Below are positions 1-8,763 of a DNA stretch of 64,000 nt, one piece after another. Each line of letters starts with the position of its first letter. Within the stretch, counting starts at the first letter, position 1. Position numbers and translations under genes: made by a program. Location of the stretch: contig JAFAEQ010000015.1 in the NCBI GenBank assembly GCA_023423935.1, positions 62,001 to 126,000 on the forward strand, read 5' to 3'. This DNA comes from Pseudomonadota bacterium (lineage in GTDB: Bacteria > Pseudomonadota > Gammaproteobacteria > Steroidobacterales > Steroidobacteraceae). The notes beneath the pieces are model-generated. The model was not told the DNA's origin. It saw only the letters and a program-made list of their open reading frames with translations, and did not search any database.

Positions 1-652
1 CATCGCCGATGGATCGCGCATGAACCTCCGCTGCAATCGCCGTGCGCTCGGCTTGCTCCCAGGTGAAATCAGGAAACGCGTCGAACTGACCGCGTGGCAT
101 GCGGAAGACCGGTTGCAGGATGGCCGCCGCCGTGAGCGAACGCAGTCCATCGGTGCCGAGCAGAAAGACGGCGCGATCGAGGCTTTCGATCGGCTCGGGT
201 GAAATGCGATAGGCCGCGCTGTTCGCCCGCTGCAGCACCGCGCCGGCGAGCGTGGGGTCTTCGAGCAGCACTCTGACGAGCTCGTCACGCGTGCTTTGAT
301 CGTCGTTCAATGTCTGCAGCAGTTTCGGCAGCAGCATCGGACGGCGCGGGAAGTAGTCGCGCTCGTGTACCGATTCGTCCAGCGACTTCACGACTGCATC
401 GATCACGGCGGCATGATCAGCGACGAGTCCCGGGTTGAGCTTGGGCAGTGCGAAGGCGAGGCGATAACACTCGTTCGCGACGTTCTGCAGTTCGGGCGTT
501 TCAAATGGGATCTCCGCCCCGATGATCTGCGTAGCGAGGAGGTCTTGCGGCTCATCGGCATGCGGTGTCGGCTTTGCCGATCCGTGTCCCAGCGCCTTGA
601 ACAGCACGGCCACGAGGACTGCGACCAGCACGATCAGAGCTACGATCCACAT
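1..652 (-). CDS. HDOD-domain signalling protein (partial, C-terminus beyond left edge)
   Basis: The frame is open from the window edge to an ATG at 652, giving the first ~217 residues. It opens with one hydrophobic segment (MWIVALIVLVAVLVAVLF), so it is probably anchored in the inner membrane. Around residue 85 it enters an HDOD domain (LPKLLQTLNDD, LVRVLLEDPTLAGAVLQRANSA, then a LLGTDGLRSL stretch). HDOD domains resemble HD phosphohydrolases but usually lack the metal-binding HD pair; they occur in c-di-GMP and stress signalling proteins. It is divergent from the transglutaminase cluster. The rest of the protein, including any output domain, is outside the window, so its specific role is unknown. 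Confidence 0.82.
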   Translation of the reverse strand, partial: MWIVALIVLVAVLVAVLFKALGHGSAKPTPHADEPQDLLATQIIGAEIPFETPELQNVANECYRLAFALPKLNPGLVADHAAVIDAVVKSLDESVHERDYFPRRPMLLPKLLQTLNDDQSTRDELVRVLLEDPTLAGAVLQRANSAAYRISPEPIESLDRAVFLLGTDGLRSLTAAAILQPVFRMPRGQFDAFPDFTWEQAERTAIAAEVHARSIGD

Positions 653-881
653 TCAGTCCACGACCCCAGATTTCTTATAGATCGACAGTGTTTGTATGTT
701 CGATGCCCGACATCTTCCCTGTCAGGCCGGCAACGCGATGCCGTATCCCCGCTGGTGCGGATCATAGCCGGTCGTGCACCTAACTGGGGCGGGATCGCTG
801 CCACAACGGATCGCCTGCGGCCTCGAGCGCTGGAGTGAGACTTGCACAGACACCGGGTCACTTCAGCCGAGGCCGCCTCGC

Positions 882-3800
882 TTGTCCATCCACGTCGCGC
901 TCAATCACGTTACTCAGTATCAATATGACCGCCGCGTCGGCCTCGGGCCGCAGATCATCCGTCTGCGTCCGGCGCCGCATTCGCGAACCCGCGTGCTGTC
1001 GTATTCCCTGCGCGTCACACCTTCGGATCATTTCATCAACTGGCAACAGGATCCGCAGGCGAACTATCTCGCGCGGCTCGTTTTTCCGAACAAGACGACC
1101 GAGTTTCGGATCGAGGTGAATCTGGTCGCCGAAATGGCCGTGTTCAATCCATTCGATTTCTTTCTCGAGGAGTACGCGGAGCACTTTCCATTCAAGTATC
1201 AGGCCGAGGAGCTGCGTGAGCTCGCGCCCTATCTTGCAACCTCGCCGCTGACACCGCTGTTCAGTGACTTTCTCGAGTCGATCTCGCGCCAACGCACGCG
1301 CACGATCGATTTTCTGGTGCAGCTCAACCAGCGCCTGGCGGAGCATGTGAAGTATCTGATCCGTCTCGAGCCGGGTGTGCAGACCCCGGAGGAGACGCTG
1401 CAGAAATCCTCCGGCTCGTGCCGCGATTCGGCGTGGCTGCTCGCGCAGCTCCTGCGTCATTGCGGTCTGGCGACTCGCTTCGTCTCGGGCTATCTGATTC
1501 AGCTGGTGGCGGACGTGAAATCGCTCGACGGTCCGTCAGGGCCTCCGGCGGACTTCACTGATCTGCATGCATGGTGCGAGGTCTATCTGCCAGGCGCCGG
1601 CTGGATCGGTCTGGATCCCACCTCGGGCCTGCTCGCCGGCGAAGGACATATCCCGCTGGCCTGCACACCCGAACCTTCCGCAGCCGCGCCGGTGAGCGGT
1701 GCGGTCGACGAGTCGCAAGTCGAGTTCACGCACAGCATGAAAGTCGAGCGCATCTGGGAAGCGCCGCGGGTCACCAAGCCGTACACGGACGAGCAGTGGT
1801 CGCAGATCGAGAAGCTCGGACATCAGGTCGATGCCGATCTGATCGCGCAGGACGTGCGACTTACGATGGGCGGAGAGCCGACCTTCGTTTCCATCGATGA
1901 TCCGGACGGCGCCGAATGGAATACGGCCGCGCTTGGACCGAACAAGCGAGCTTTGGCCGCCACGCTGTTCCACAAACTCAGGCAAAAGTATGCGCCGCAG
2001 GGACTCGCGCATTTCGGGCAGGGGAAGTGGTATCCGGGGGAGCAGTTGCCGCGCTGGTCGCTGAACTGTTTCTGGCGTCGCGACGGTGAGCCGCTTTGGA
2101 GCGACCCGGCCCTGTATGCGGATGAATCGGTGAACTACGGGGCCGATGAGGTCAAAGCGCAACGCTTCCTGGCGGCCCTGGCGCAGCGACTGGGCGTATC
2201 CAGCCGTCATCTGTTCGCCGCATACGAAGATGTTTTTTATTACCTCTGGCGTGAACGTCAGTTGCCGGTCAACGTCGATCCGTTCGATGCCAGGCTCGAA
2301 GATCCGCTCGAGCGAGCGCGGCTCGCCAAGGTGTTCAGTCGCGGGCTGGACAAGATCATCGGCCATGTATTGCCGATCGCGCGCCGATCGAACGGCGAGG
2401 GTTGGCAGACGGGGCCATGGTTTCTGCGGGCCGAGCGCTGTTATCTGGTGCCGGGCGATTCGCCGATCGGCTATCGACTGCCGCGCGATTCGCAACCCTG
2501 GGTGAGAAGCGGCGACTATCCCTATCTGTATCCGCCAGACCCGAGCATCCGGCAGCCTCCGCTGGCGCGATACGCGGAGATTCGACGTCAGTTGCTGGGG
2601 GAGCCGCGCGCCGATACCGAGAGCTCATCGACGGAAGCCCCATGGCATGAGTCCTGGCCGCGTGACGAGTCGATCCTGCGCCGACCTGCAGCGGGCGAGT
2701 CGGCGGACTGGGTCACGCGTACCGCGATGTGCGTCGAACCCCGCAACGGCGTGCTCTATGTTTTCATGCCGCCCGTCGCGCGGATCGAGGACTACCTTGA
2801 GCTCGTCACTGCCGTCGAGGCGGTTGCGCAGGCGCAATCGCAGCCCGTGGTGCTTGAAGGCTACGAGCCGCCGCGCGATGCGCGCTTGAACTATTTCCGC
2901 GTGACGCCCGATCCGGGTGTGATCGAAGTGAACATTCATCCTTCCGCCACCTGGGATGAGCTGGTCGATCGAACCACGCATCTGTACGAAGCGGCGCGCG
3001 AAACCCGGCTCAGCACCGAGAAATTCATGCTCGACGGTCGTCATACGGGGACGGGCGGCGGCAACCATTTCGTGCTGGGCGGTGCGAGTCTCGAGGATTC
3101 GCCCTTCCTGCGACGGCCCGATCTGCTGCGCAGTCTCATTGCGTATTGGCACAATCATCCCGCGCTGTCCTATCTGTTCTCGGGTCTGTTCATCGGACCG
3201 ACCTCGCAGGCGCCACGCGTCGATGAGGCGCGCAACGATTCGTTGTACGAGCTCGAGATCGCCTTCCGGCAGTTTCCATCGTTCAAGGACTCGAGCCCGC
3301 CCTGGCTCGTCGATCGGCTGCTGCGCAATCTTCTGATCGACGTCACCGGCAATACGCATCGCGCCGAGTTCTGCATCGACAAGCTGTACTCGCCAGACAG
3401 CTCGACGGGGCGACTCGGGCTGCTCGAGATGCGCGCATTCGAAATGCCACCGCATGGGCGGATGAGTCTGGCTCAGCAGTTGCTACTGCGATCCCTGATC
3501 GCGAAATTCTGGAAGCAACCCTACGAACCGGCGCGACTCGTTCGCTGGGGTACGGAGCTGCACGATCGCTTCATGCTGCCGTACTTCGTCGAGAGCGATC
3601 TCAAGGACGTCGTGCATGAGCTCGATGCAGCCGGCTATCCGATGAAGCCGGAATGGTTCGCGCCGCATCTCGAATTCCGCTTTCCGAAGATCGGTGATTT
3701 CTCGAACGCAGGAGTCGAGTTCGAGCTGCGCCATGCACTCGAGCCCTGGCATGTGATGGGCGAGGAGAATGCAGCGGGTGGCGCGGTGCGGTATGTCGAC

Positions 3801-4217
3801 TCATCCGTCGAGCGTCTGCAAGTCAAAGTCGACGGCCTTGCACCCGATCGTTATGCCTTAGCGGTGAACGGTCGACGCGTCCCGTTGCGGTCGACGGGGA
3901 AAGTCGGCGAGTACGTAGCGGGTATCCGCTATCGCGCCTGGCAACCCGCCTCATCGTTGCATCCGAGAATCGCCCCGCACGCGCCCCTGACGTTCGATCT
4001 GGTCGATACCTGGCTGCAACGCTCGCTCGGCGGCTGTCGTTATCACGTGGCTCATCCGGGTGGACGCAACTACTCGGTGTTTCCGGTGAACGCATTCGAA
4101 GCCGAGAGTCGTCGACTCGCGCGCTTCTTCCGCATCGGCTATTCGGGCGGCAAGGTCGAGGCGCCACTCGCAGTCGCTGCGGATGAGTTCACCTTCACGA
4201 CGGATCTGAGGCGGTGA
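882..4217 (+). CDS. Transglutaminase-like / DUF2126 protein
   Basis: A large cytoplasmic protein of about 1111 residues. Residues ~1-100 form the bacterial transglutaminase N-terminal beta domain, followed by a transglutaminase-like core with a complete triad: Cys180 in SGSCRDSAW, His229 in LHAW and Asp245 in GLDPTSG. From ~330 onward it is a DUF2126 region (MGGEPTFVSIDD, then GTGGGNHFVLGG). The frame is open upstream to an ATG at 774, but family similarity begins at SIHVALNHVTQYQYD. A TTG at 882 preceded by GAGG at good spacing is therefore the preferred start. The family is consistently found with circularly permuted ATP-grasp/alpha-E proteins, as here. The pair is thought to make or cleave amide bonds on an unknown peptide; the substrate is not known. 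Confidence 0.88.
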   Translation: MSIHVALNHVTQYQYDRRVGLGPQIIRLRPAPHSRTRVLSYSLRVTPSDHFINWQQDPQANYLARLVFPNKTTEFRIEVNLVAEMAVFNPFDFFLEEYAEHFPFKYQAEELRELAPYLATSPLTPLFSDFLESISRQRTRTIDFLVQLNQRLAEHVKYLIRLEPGVQTPEETLQKSSGSCRDSAWLLAQLLRHCGLATRFVSGYLIQLVADVKSLDGPSGPPADFTDLHAWCEVYLPGAGWIGLDPTSGLLAGEGHIPLACTPEPSAAAPVSGAVDESQVEFTHSMKVERIWEAPRVTKPYTDEQWSQIEKLGHQVDADLIAQDVRLTMGGEPTFVSIDDPDGAEWNTAALGPNKRALAATLFHKLRQKYAPQGLAHFGQGKWYPGEQLPRWSLNCFWRRDGEPLWSDPALYADESVNYGADEVKAQRFLAALAQRLGVSSRHLFAAYEDVFYYLWRERQLPVNVDPFDARLEDPLERARLAKVFSRGLDKIIGHVLPIARRSNGEGWQTGPWFLRAERCYLVPGDSPIGYRLPRDSQPWVRSGDYPYLYPPDPSIRQPPLARYAEIRRQLLGEPRADTESSSTEAPWHESWPRDESILRRPAAGESADWVTRTAMCVEPRNGVLYVFMPPVARIEDYLELVTAVEAVAQAQSQPVVLEGYEPPRDARLNYFRVTPDPGVIEVNIHPSATWDELVDRTTHLYEAARETRLSTEKFMLDGRHTGTGGGNHFVLGGASLEDSPFLRRPDLLRSLIAYWHNHPALSYLFSGLFIGPTSQAPRVDEARNDSLYELEIAFRQFPSFKDSSPPWLVDRLLRNLLIDVTGNTHRAEFCIDKLYSPDSSTGRLGLLEMRAFEMPPHGRMSLAQQLLLRSLIAKFWKQPYEPARLVRWGTELHDRFMLPYFVESDLKDVVHELDAAGYPMKPEWFAPHLEFRFPKIGDFSNAGVEFELRHALEPWHVMGEENAAGGAVRYVDSSVERLQVKVDGLAPDRYALAVNGRRVPLRSTGKVGEYVAGIRYRAWQPASSLHPRIAPHAPLTFDLVDTWLQRSLGGCRYHVAHPGGRNYSVFPVNAFEAESRRLARFFRIGYSGGKVEAPLAVAADEFTFTTDLRR

Positions 4218-4224
4218 GACCAGG

Positions 4225-4452
4225 ACGCCGATGATTGCAATGACGTGGTGATGGCAGTGATGGCGGTGATGAGGCGTGCGCGCATGAACTCATAGCGATA
4301 GTGGGACTGATGAGGCTCGGATAGCTCTTCGGAGAATTGCGTAAGTCGGGTCGATCTCTTACCGTCACCGCCGTCACCTCCATCACCTCCATCACCTCAT
4401 CACCGCTATCACCGCCATCACTGTCATCACTTCTCATCACCTCCCTCACCTC
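4225..4452. repeat. Intergenic word dyad, TGATGGCGG type
   Basis: The left arm reiterates TGATGGCGGTGATGA-like words (about 4240-4325). The right arm carries the inverse-complement words CATCACC/TCACCGCC (about 4360-4450). Together they could fold into a long imperfect hairpin. It sits between two genes that are probably co-transcribed, so it need not be a terminator. The same word recurs downstream of hmgA. Confidence 0.75.
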
Positions 4453-4460
4453 CTGTCCCC

Positions 4461-6890
4461 ATGCCCCTCCCATCGCTCATGACTGCCTACGCATCGGACG
4501 CGACTCGTTACGACGAGTTGCTCGATGGCGAGGGAGCGGTGCGCGATCACTGGCAGCCGCTCATTGGGCGCATGGAAGAGGCGGGACCGGATGCCGTACG
4601 GCGCGGTGTGGAGCTGGCGCGTCGGCTGATCGTGGAGAACGGCGTGACGTACAACGTCTACGCCGATCCGCAGGGACGCGATCGTCCCTGGCAGCTCGAT
4701 ATCCTGCCGCTGATTCTGCCCGCGAAGGAATGGCAGACGATCGCCGCCGGTGTAGCTCAGCGCGCGCGATTGCTCGATGGATTGCTGGGCGATCTGTACG
4801 GACCGCAGCGATTGCTCGCGGAAGGCATCGTGCCGTCGGAGATCGTGTTCGGGCATCCGAACTTTCTGTGGCCCTGTCGCGATCTGCGTCCGGCAAGCGG
4901 ACATTGGCTGCATGTCTACGCGGTCGATCTTGCGCGGGCGCCGAATGGGCAATGGTGGATTCTCGGCGATCGCACTCAAACACCTTCGGGTCCGGGCTAT
5001 GCGCTCGAGAACCGGCGCATCGTCTCGCGCGTGTTTCCGCAGATATTCCAGGATCTGCGCGTACGCTCCCCCGGCAGCTTCTTCTCGACGTTGCGTGAGC
5101 AGTTGCTCGCGAACGTGGCTGACGATGAGGCGCCGCTCGCCGTCGTGCTCACGCCCGGCCCATTCAACGAAACCTACTTCGAGCATGCGTATCTCGCACG
5201 TCAGCTCGGATTGCCGCTGGTCGAAGGCGCGGATCTCACCGTCCGTGGCGACACCTTGTATCTCAAGACTTTCGCGGGCTTGCGCAGAGTGCATGCGGTG
5301 CTGCGTCGACTGGATGATGACTTCTGCGATCCGGCGGAGTTGCGCTCTGACTCGGCGCTCGGCATTCCAGGTCTGCTGCAGGTCGTGCGCGCGGGACGTG
5401 TGACCCTTGCCAATGCGCTGGGGACCGGTGTGCTCGAATCGGCAAGCTGGCTCGGCTTCTTGCAGCCGATCTGCGACTGGCTGCTGGGTGAGAATCTTGC
5501 GCTGCCATCGGTCGCGACCTGGTGGTGTGGCGAGCGTCCGGCGCTCGAGCATGTGATCGCGAATCTGGATCGACTCGTGATCAAACCCACCTTTCCCAAT
5601 CAAAGGTTCGAACCCGTATTCGGCAGCGCCCTCGATCGCAAGGCGCGTGCCGCCTTGATCGAGCGCCTGCGTGCGCGACCGTATGCGTACGTTGCGCAGG
5701 AGCGCGTGTCGTTATCGCAGTCCCCCACCTGGACTCCCGCCGGGTTGACGGGCCGAGCGCTCGCGATTCGCGTCTATGCGGTGGCCACGCAGAACGGTTT
5801 TCACGTCATGCCTGGAGGACTCGCGCGCATCGCCGGCGGTTCTGCGGCGGATGTCGTATCGAACCAGCGTGGCGGCGGCAGCAAGGACGTGTGGGTGCTC
5901 GCGGATTCGGACACGCCCGAGGACAGCGATGCCGTCGTGAGTGGCGGCCGCAGGCGAGCCCGCAATGAGGATCTCCCCTCGCGTCTGGTCGAGAATCTGC
6001 TCTGGATGGGGCGCTACGCCGAGCGCTGCGAAGACAAAGCGCGACTCGCGCGTGCGACGCTCGCGCTCGAAACGCGCTCTGAATCCTGGAAGCAGGCGAT
6101 CAATGCCTGTGCGCACTTCGGTGTGTTGTCCGAGCACGCCGATCTGCAAAACAGCCTGTTCGACGCGGCCAATCCGAGCGGACTCGAAGCGGATCTCAAG
6201 CGGCTCGAATGGTCGGCGACTCAAGGTCGCAGCCGATTGTCCGCCGAGCATTGGCGCGCCATCGGCGTTCTGCAGCGGCAGTTTCACGAAGGGGCCTCCA
6301 GTCGCACGGATGCGCGCGAGACGCTCGACAAGCTCGTGCTTGCGCTGTCGGGGCTATCAGGCTTCGCACTGGACGACATGACGCAGGACGAAGGGTGGCG
6401 AATGCTCCTGCTCGGCCGTCGTATCGAGCGCATCTACTTTCTCGCCACGTTGTACGGCACGCGGCTGTCGATGGCGGCGATGCCTTCGCGATCGGAACTC
6501 GAGTGGTGGCTGGACATCGCAGGCAGCACTATCGCCTACCGCACGCGCAATCTGGAGCGCCCGCAGCTTGCGCCGGTGATGCACTTGTTGATTCGCGAGA
6601 CACAGAACCCTCGCGGCCTGCTGTTTCAGGTCTCGGAAGCGGGTCAGATCGCCAGTCAGTTGTTCGCGTCAGTCGCCGGCTCCGCCGAGCTATTCGGTGA
6701 CTCGCTCCCTGAGATCGAGGAGTCGGATCTCGGTGTTCTAGAAGGAGTTGGCTACACCGCGATCGCTGCGCGGCAGCACTTCGCAGGGAAGCTGCTTGCA
6801 CTCGCGCAGGGGGCGACCCAGTTGTCCGATCGACTGTCGCTGCGCCACTTCTCGCACACCGAAGAGAATCTGCAGGTCGTTGCGGCATGA
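4461..6890 (+). CDS. Circularly permuted ATP-grasp / alpha-E domain fusion protein
   Basis: This 809-residue protein joins two families that are separate genes in many bacteria. Residues ~20-475 are a circularly permuted ATP-grasp domain (formerly DUF404/DUF407) with the typical GVTYNVYAD, GHPNFLWPC, PGPFNETYFEH and RRLDDDFCDP blocks. Residues ~500-805 are the alpha-helical alpha-E domain (DUF403), starting at PSRLVENLLWMGRYAERCEDKARL. ATP-grasp enzymes form carboxylate-amine bonds via an acyl-phosphate. With the two flanking transglutaminase-like proteins it defines a predicted peptide-modifying cluster whose substrate is unknown. An internal ATG at the seventh codon (MTAYASD) is an alternative start. 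Its stop overlaps the next gene by 4 bp (ATGA), indicating translational coupling. Confidence 0.9.
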   Translation: MPLPSLMTAYASDATRYDELLDGEGAVRDHWQPLIGRMEEAGPDAVRRGVELARRLIVENGVTYNVYADPQGRDRPWQLDILPLILPAKEWQTIAAGVAQRARLLDGLLGDLYGPQRLLAEGIVPSEIVFGHPNFLWPCRDLRPASGHWLHVYAVDLARAPNGQWWILGDRTQTPSGPGYALENRRIVSRVFPQIFQDLRVRSPGSFFSTLREQLLANVADDEAPLAVVLTPGPFNETYFEHAYLARQLGLPLVEGADLTVRGDTLYLKTFAGLRRVHAVLRRLDDDFCDPAELRSDSALGIPGLLQVVRAGRVTLANALGTGVLESASWLGFLQPICDWLLGENLALPSVATWWCGERPALEHVIANLDRLVIKPTFPNQRFEPVFGSALDRKARAALIERLRARPYAYVAQERVSLSQSPTWTPAGLTGRALAIRVYAVATQNGFHVMPGGLARIAGGSAADVVSNQRGGGSKDVWVLADSDTPEDSDAVVSGGRRRARNEDLPSRLVENLLWMGRYAERCEDKARLARATLALETRSESWKQAINACAHFGVLSEHADLQNSLFDAANPSGLEADLKRLEWSATQGRSRLSAEHWRAIGVLQRQFHEGASSRTDARETLDKLVLALSGLSGFALDDMTQDEGWRMLLLGRRIERIYFLATLYGTRLSMAAMPSRSELEWWLDIAGSTIAYRTRNLERPQLAPVMHLLIRETQNPRGLLFQVSEAGQIASQLFASVAGSAELFGDSLPEIEESDLGVLEGVGYTAIAARQHFAGKLLALAQGATQLSDRLSLRHFSHTEENLQVVAA

Positions 6891-7786
6891 GTGCAAGCGC
6901 CACGTATCAGGTCCGCCACGAGACGACGTATCGCTACAGTGGCGATGTCGTGCACTCGCATCAGTTGTTGCACCTGACGCCGCGCGACTCGTTTCGTCAG
7001 ACCTGTCTGTCGCACGATCTGTCGATACAGCCTGGAGCGACGCACAGCACCTCCGACATCGATGCGTTCGGCAATCCCGTGCTGCGTGTGGAGATCGATC
7101 GCAAGCACGAGGCGTTGAGCGTCGTGGCGCAGATGTCGGTCGAGGTACGAAGCGTTGCAGATCGCGAGTGCAAGAGCGAAGCGTGGGAGCGCGTGCGCAG
7201 CCAGCTCATGTATTCGGGCCGGCCGATCGGTGCCGAGCGGCTCGAGGCGATGCGATTTCGCAATGAATCGCCGCACGTGCGCATCAAGCAGGCGATGACC
7301 GATTACGCAGCGGAATGCTTTCCGGCGGGCCGATCTCTCATCGCTTGTGCCGACAGCCTGATGCACAAGCTGCATGACGAGATGACGTACGCCCCCGGCG
7401 AAACCAGTGTGTCCACATCCCTCATGGAAGTGCTGCAGAAGCGTCGCGGTGTGTGTCAGGACTACGCGCACCTGATGATCGCTTGCCTGCGCTCGCGAGG
7501 ATTGGCTGCGCGATACGTGAGCGGCTATCTGCGCACGGTTCCTGCGGCGGGGGAAAAGACCCTTGTCGGCGCAGACGCGTCGCACGCCTGGGTGGCGGTG
7601 TATTGTCCGCTCGCCGGGTGGGTCGAGTTCGACCCCACGAATGGCGTGCGAGCCGATACGGACCACATCACACTTGCCTGGGGCAGGGACTTTTCCGACG
7701 TGTCGCCACTGCGCGGCGTCATCGTCGGTGGCGGACAACATCAGTTGAGCGTCAGCGTGAGCGTACGACCAACGCGTGATGAGTGA
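6887..7786 (+). CDS. Transglutaminase-like cysteine protease/peptidase family protein
   Basis: A 299-residue protein with the N-terminal bacterial transglutaminase beta domain (YQVRHETTYRYSG) followed by a transglutaminase-like core. The catalytic triad is intact: Cys190 in RGVCQDYAH, His233 in ASHAW and Asp249 in EFDPTNG. There is no signal peptide, so it is probably cytoplasmic. The ATGA overlap with the ATP-grasp/alpha-E gene and the DUF2126 gene upstream make this the third member of the conserved cluster. By family precedent such proteins act as peptidases or amide-forming/cleaving enzymes rather than as protein crosslinkers; which applies here is not visible. Confidence 0.9.
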   Translation: MSASATYQVRHETTYRYSGDVVHSHQLLHLTPRDSFRQTCLSHDLSIQPGATHSTSDIDAFGNPVLRVEIDRKHEALSVVAQMSVEVRSVADRECKSEAWERVRSQLMYSGRPIGAERLEAMRFRNESPHVRIKQAMTDYAAECFPAGRSLIACADSLMHKLHDEMTYAPGETSVSTSLMEVLQKRRGVCQDYAHLMIACLRSRGLAARYVSGYLRTVPAAGEKTLVGADASHAWVAVYCPLAGWVEFDPTNGVRADTDHITLAWGRDFSDVSPLRGVIVGGGQHQLSVSVSVRPTRDE

Positions 7787-7866
7787 TGAGTGATGAGCGA
7801 TGACTAGATCTGGAACTCATTGACCGTCTGCGTTACTCATTACTAACTGCTCATTACTCATTTTCC
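7776..7866. repeat. Intergenic word dyad, TGATGAG type
   Basis: Immediately after the transglutaminase stop, TGATGAG is reiterated three to four times. About 40 bp later come ACTCATTACT/GCTCATTACTCATT words, which are the inverse complement. Related blocks occur downstream of the 109-residue orphan gene and between metK and ahcY. Confidence 0.75.
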
Positions 7867-7871
7867 CCCAG

Positions 7872-8699
7872 GTGTTTGTGCTCAAGTCTGGTCAACTCGA
7901 TGTCATTGCGCCGGATGTGCAGCGGCTCGTCGCCAACAATCCCGGCTTCATGACGGGTGCCGGCACGAATACGTACCTGCTGGGTCGGCTGCGCTATTTC
8001 GTCATCGATCCGGGTCCGGATGAACAGGCTCACATCGAGCGGATTCTCGCGATCACGGGTGGCGCGATTGAAGCCGTGCTCGTCACCCACACGCACGGGG
8101 ATCATTCGCCCGCTGCGATGACGCTTGCGCGAGCCACCGGTGCGCAGGTACTGGGTCAGCTGCCCCTCGCGGACGGCAGACACGACAGCAGCTTCGCGCC
8201 GACGCGTCCGCTGCATGAAGGCGATCTGGTGCGAGTCGATGCGATCGCGTTGCGTGCGCTCCACACGCCGGGACACGCCTCGAATCACCTGTGCTACTTA
8301 CTCGAAGACCAGGGCCTGCTGTTCAGCGGCGATCATCTGATGCAGGGCTCTACCGTCGTGATCGCGCCGCCCGATGGTCACATGCGCAGCTATCTCGATT
8401 CGCTGTATCGGCTGCAGGGCGAGTCGATTCGCCGCATTGCGCCGGGCCACGGCCAGGTCATCGAGAACGCGCAGGAGGAAATCACGCGCGTCATCGCGCA
8501 TCGTCTGCAACGGGAAGCCAAAGTGCAGCGAGCATTGCAGGATTCGAGTCCGGCCACGCTCGATGTGCTGGTCAAACGTGTCTATGACGATGTCGATCCG
8601 CGGATTCACGAGATCGCGAAGTCCTCGCTGCTCGCGCACCTGATCAAGCTGCAGGAAGATGGGCTCGCAGTGCGAGATGGCGAGCACTGGCGCACCTGA
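7872..8699 (+). CDS. Metallo-beta-lactamase-fold hydrolase (LACTB2/RNase-like)
   Basis: A 275-residue protein with the full metal-binding set of the MBL fold: THTHGDHSPA near residue 75, GHASNHLCY near 140, FSGDH near 155 and APGHG near 195. The C-terminal ~80 residues form the winged-helix-like tail typical of the LACTB2 subgroup. Members hydrolyse esters or phosphodiesters with a dinuclear zinc centre, and some are endoribonucleases; the substrate here is unknown. The start is a GTG with no strong ribosome-binding site. A word dyad separates it from the transglutaminase cluster, so co-transcription is uncertain. Confidence 0.88.
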   Translation: MFVLKSGQLDVIAPDVQRLVANNPGFMTGAGTNTYLLGRLRYFVIDPGPDEQAHIERILAITGGAIEAVLVTHTHGDHSPAAMTLARATGAQVLGQLPLADGRHDSSFAPTRPLHEGDLVRVDAIALRALHTPGHASNHLCYLLEDQGLLFSGDHLMQGSTVVIAPPDGHMRSYLDSLYRLQGESIRRIAPGHGQVIENAQEEITRVIAHRLQREAKVQRALQDSSPATLDVLVKRVYDDVDPRIHEIAKSSLLAHLIKLQEDGLAVRDGEHWRT

Positions 8700-8763
8700 T
8701 TCGTTTCAGCATTGCGATTCGTCACTTATCATGCGCCGGTCATAAGGTTTCTGCGGCTGTCCG

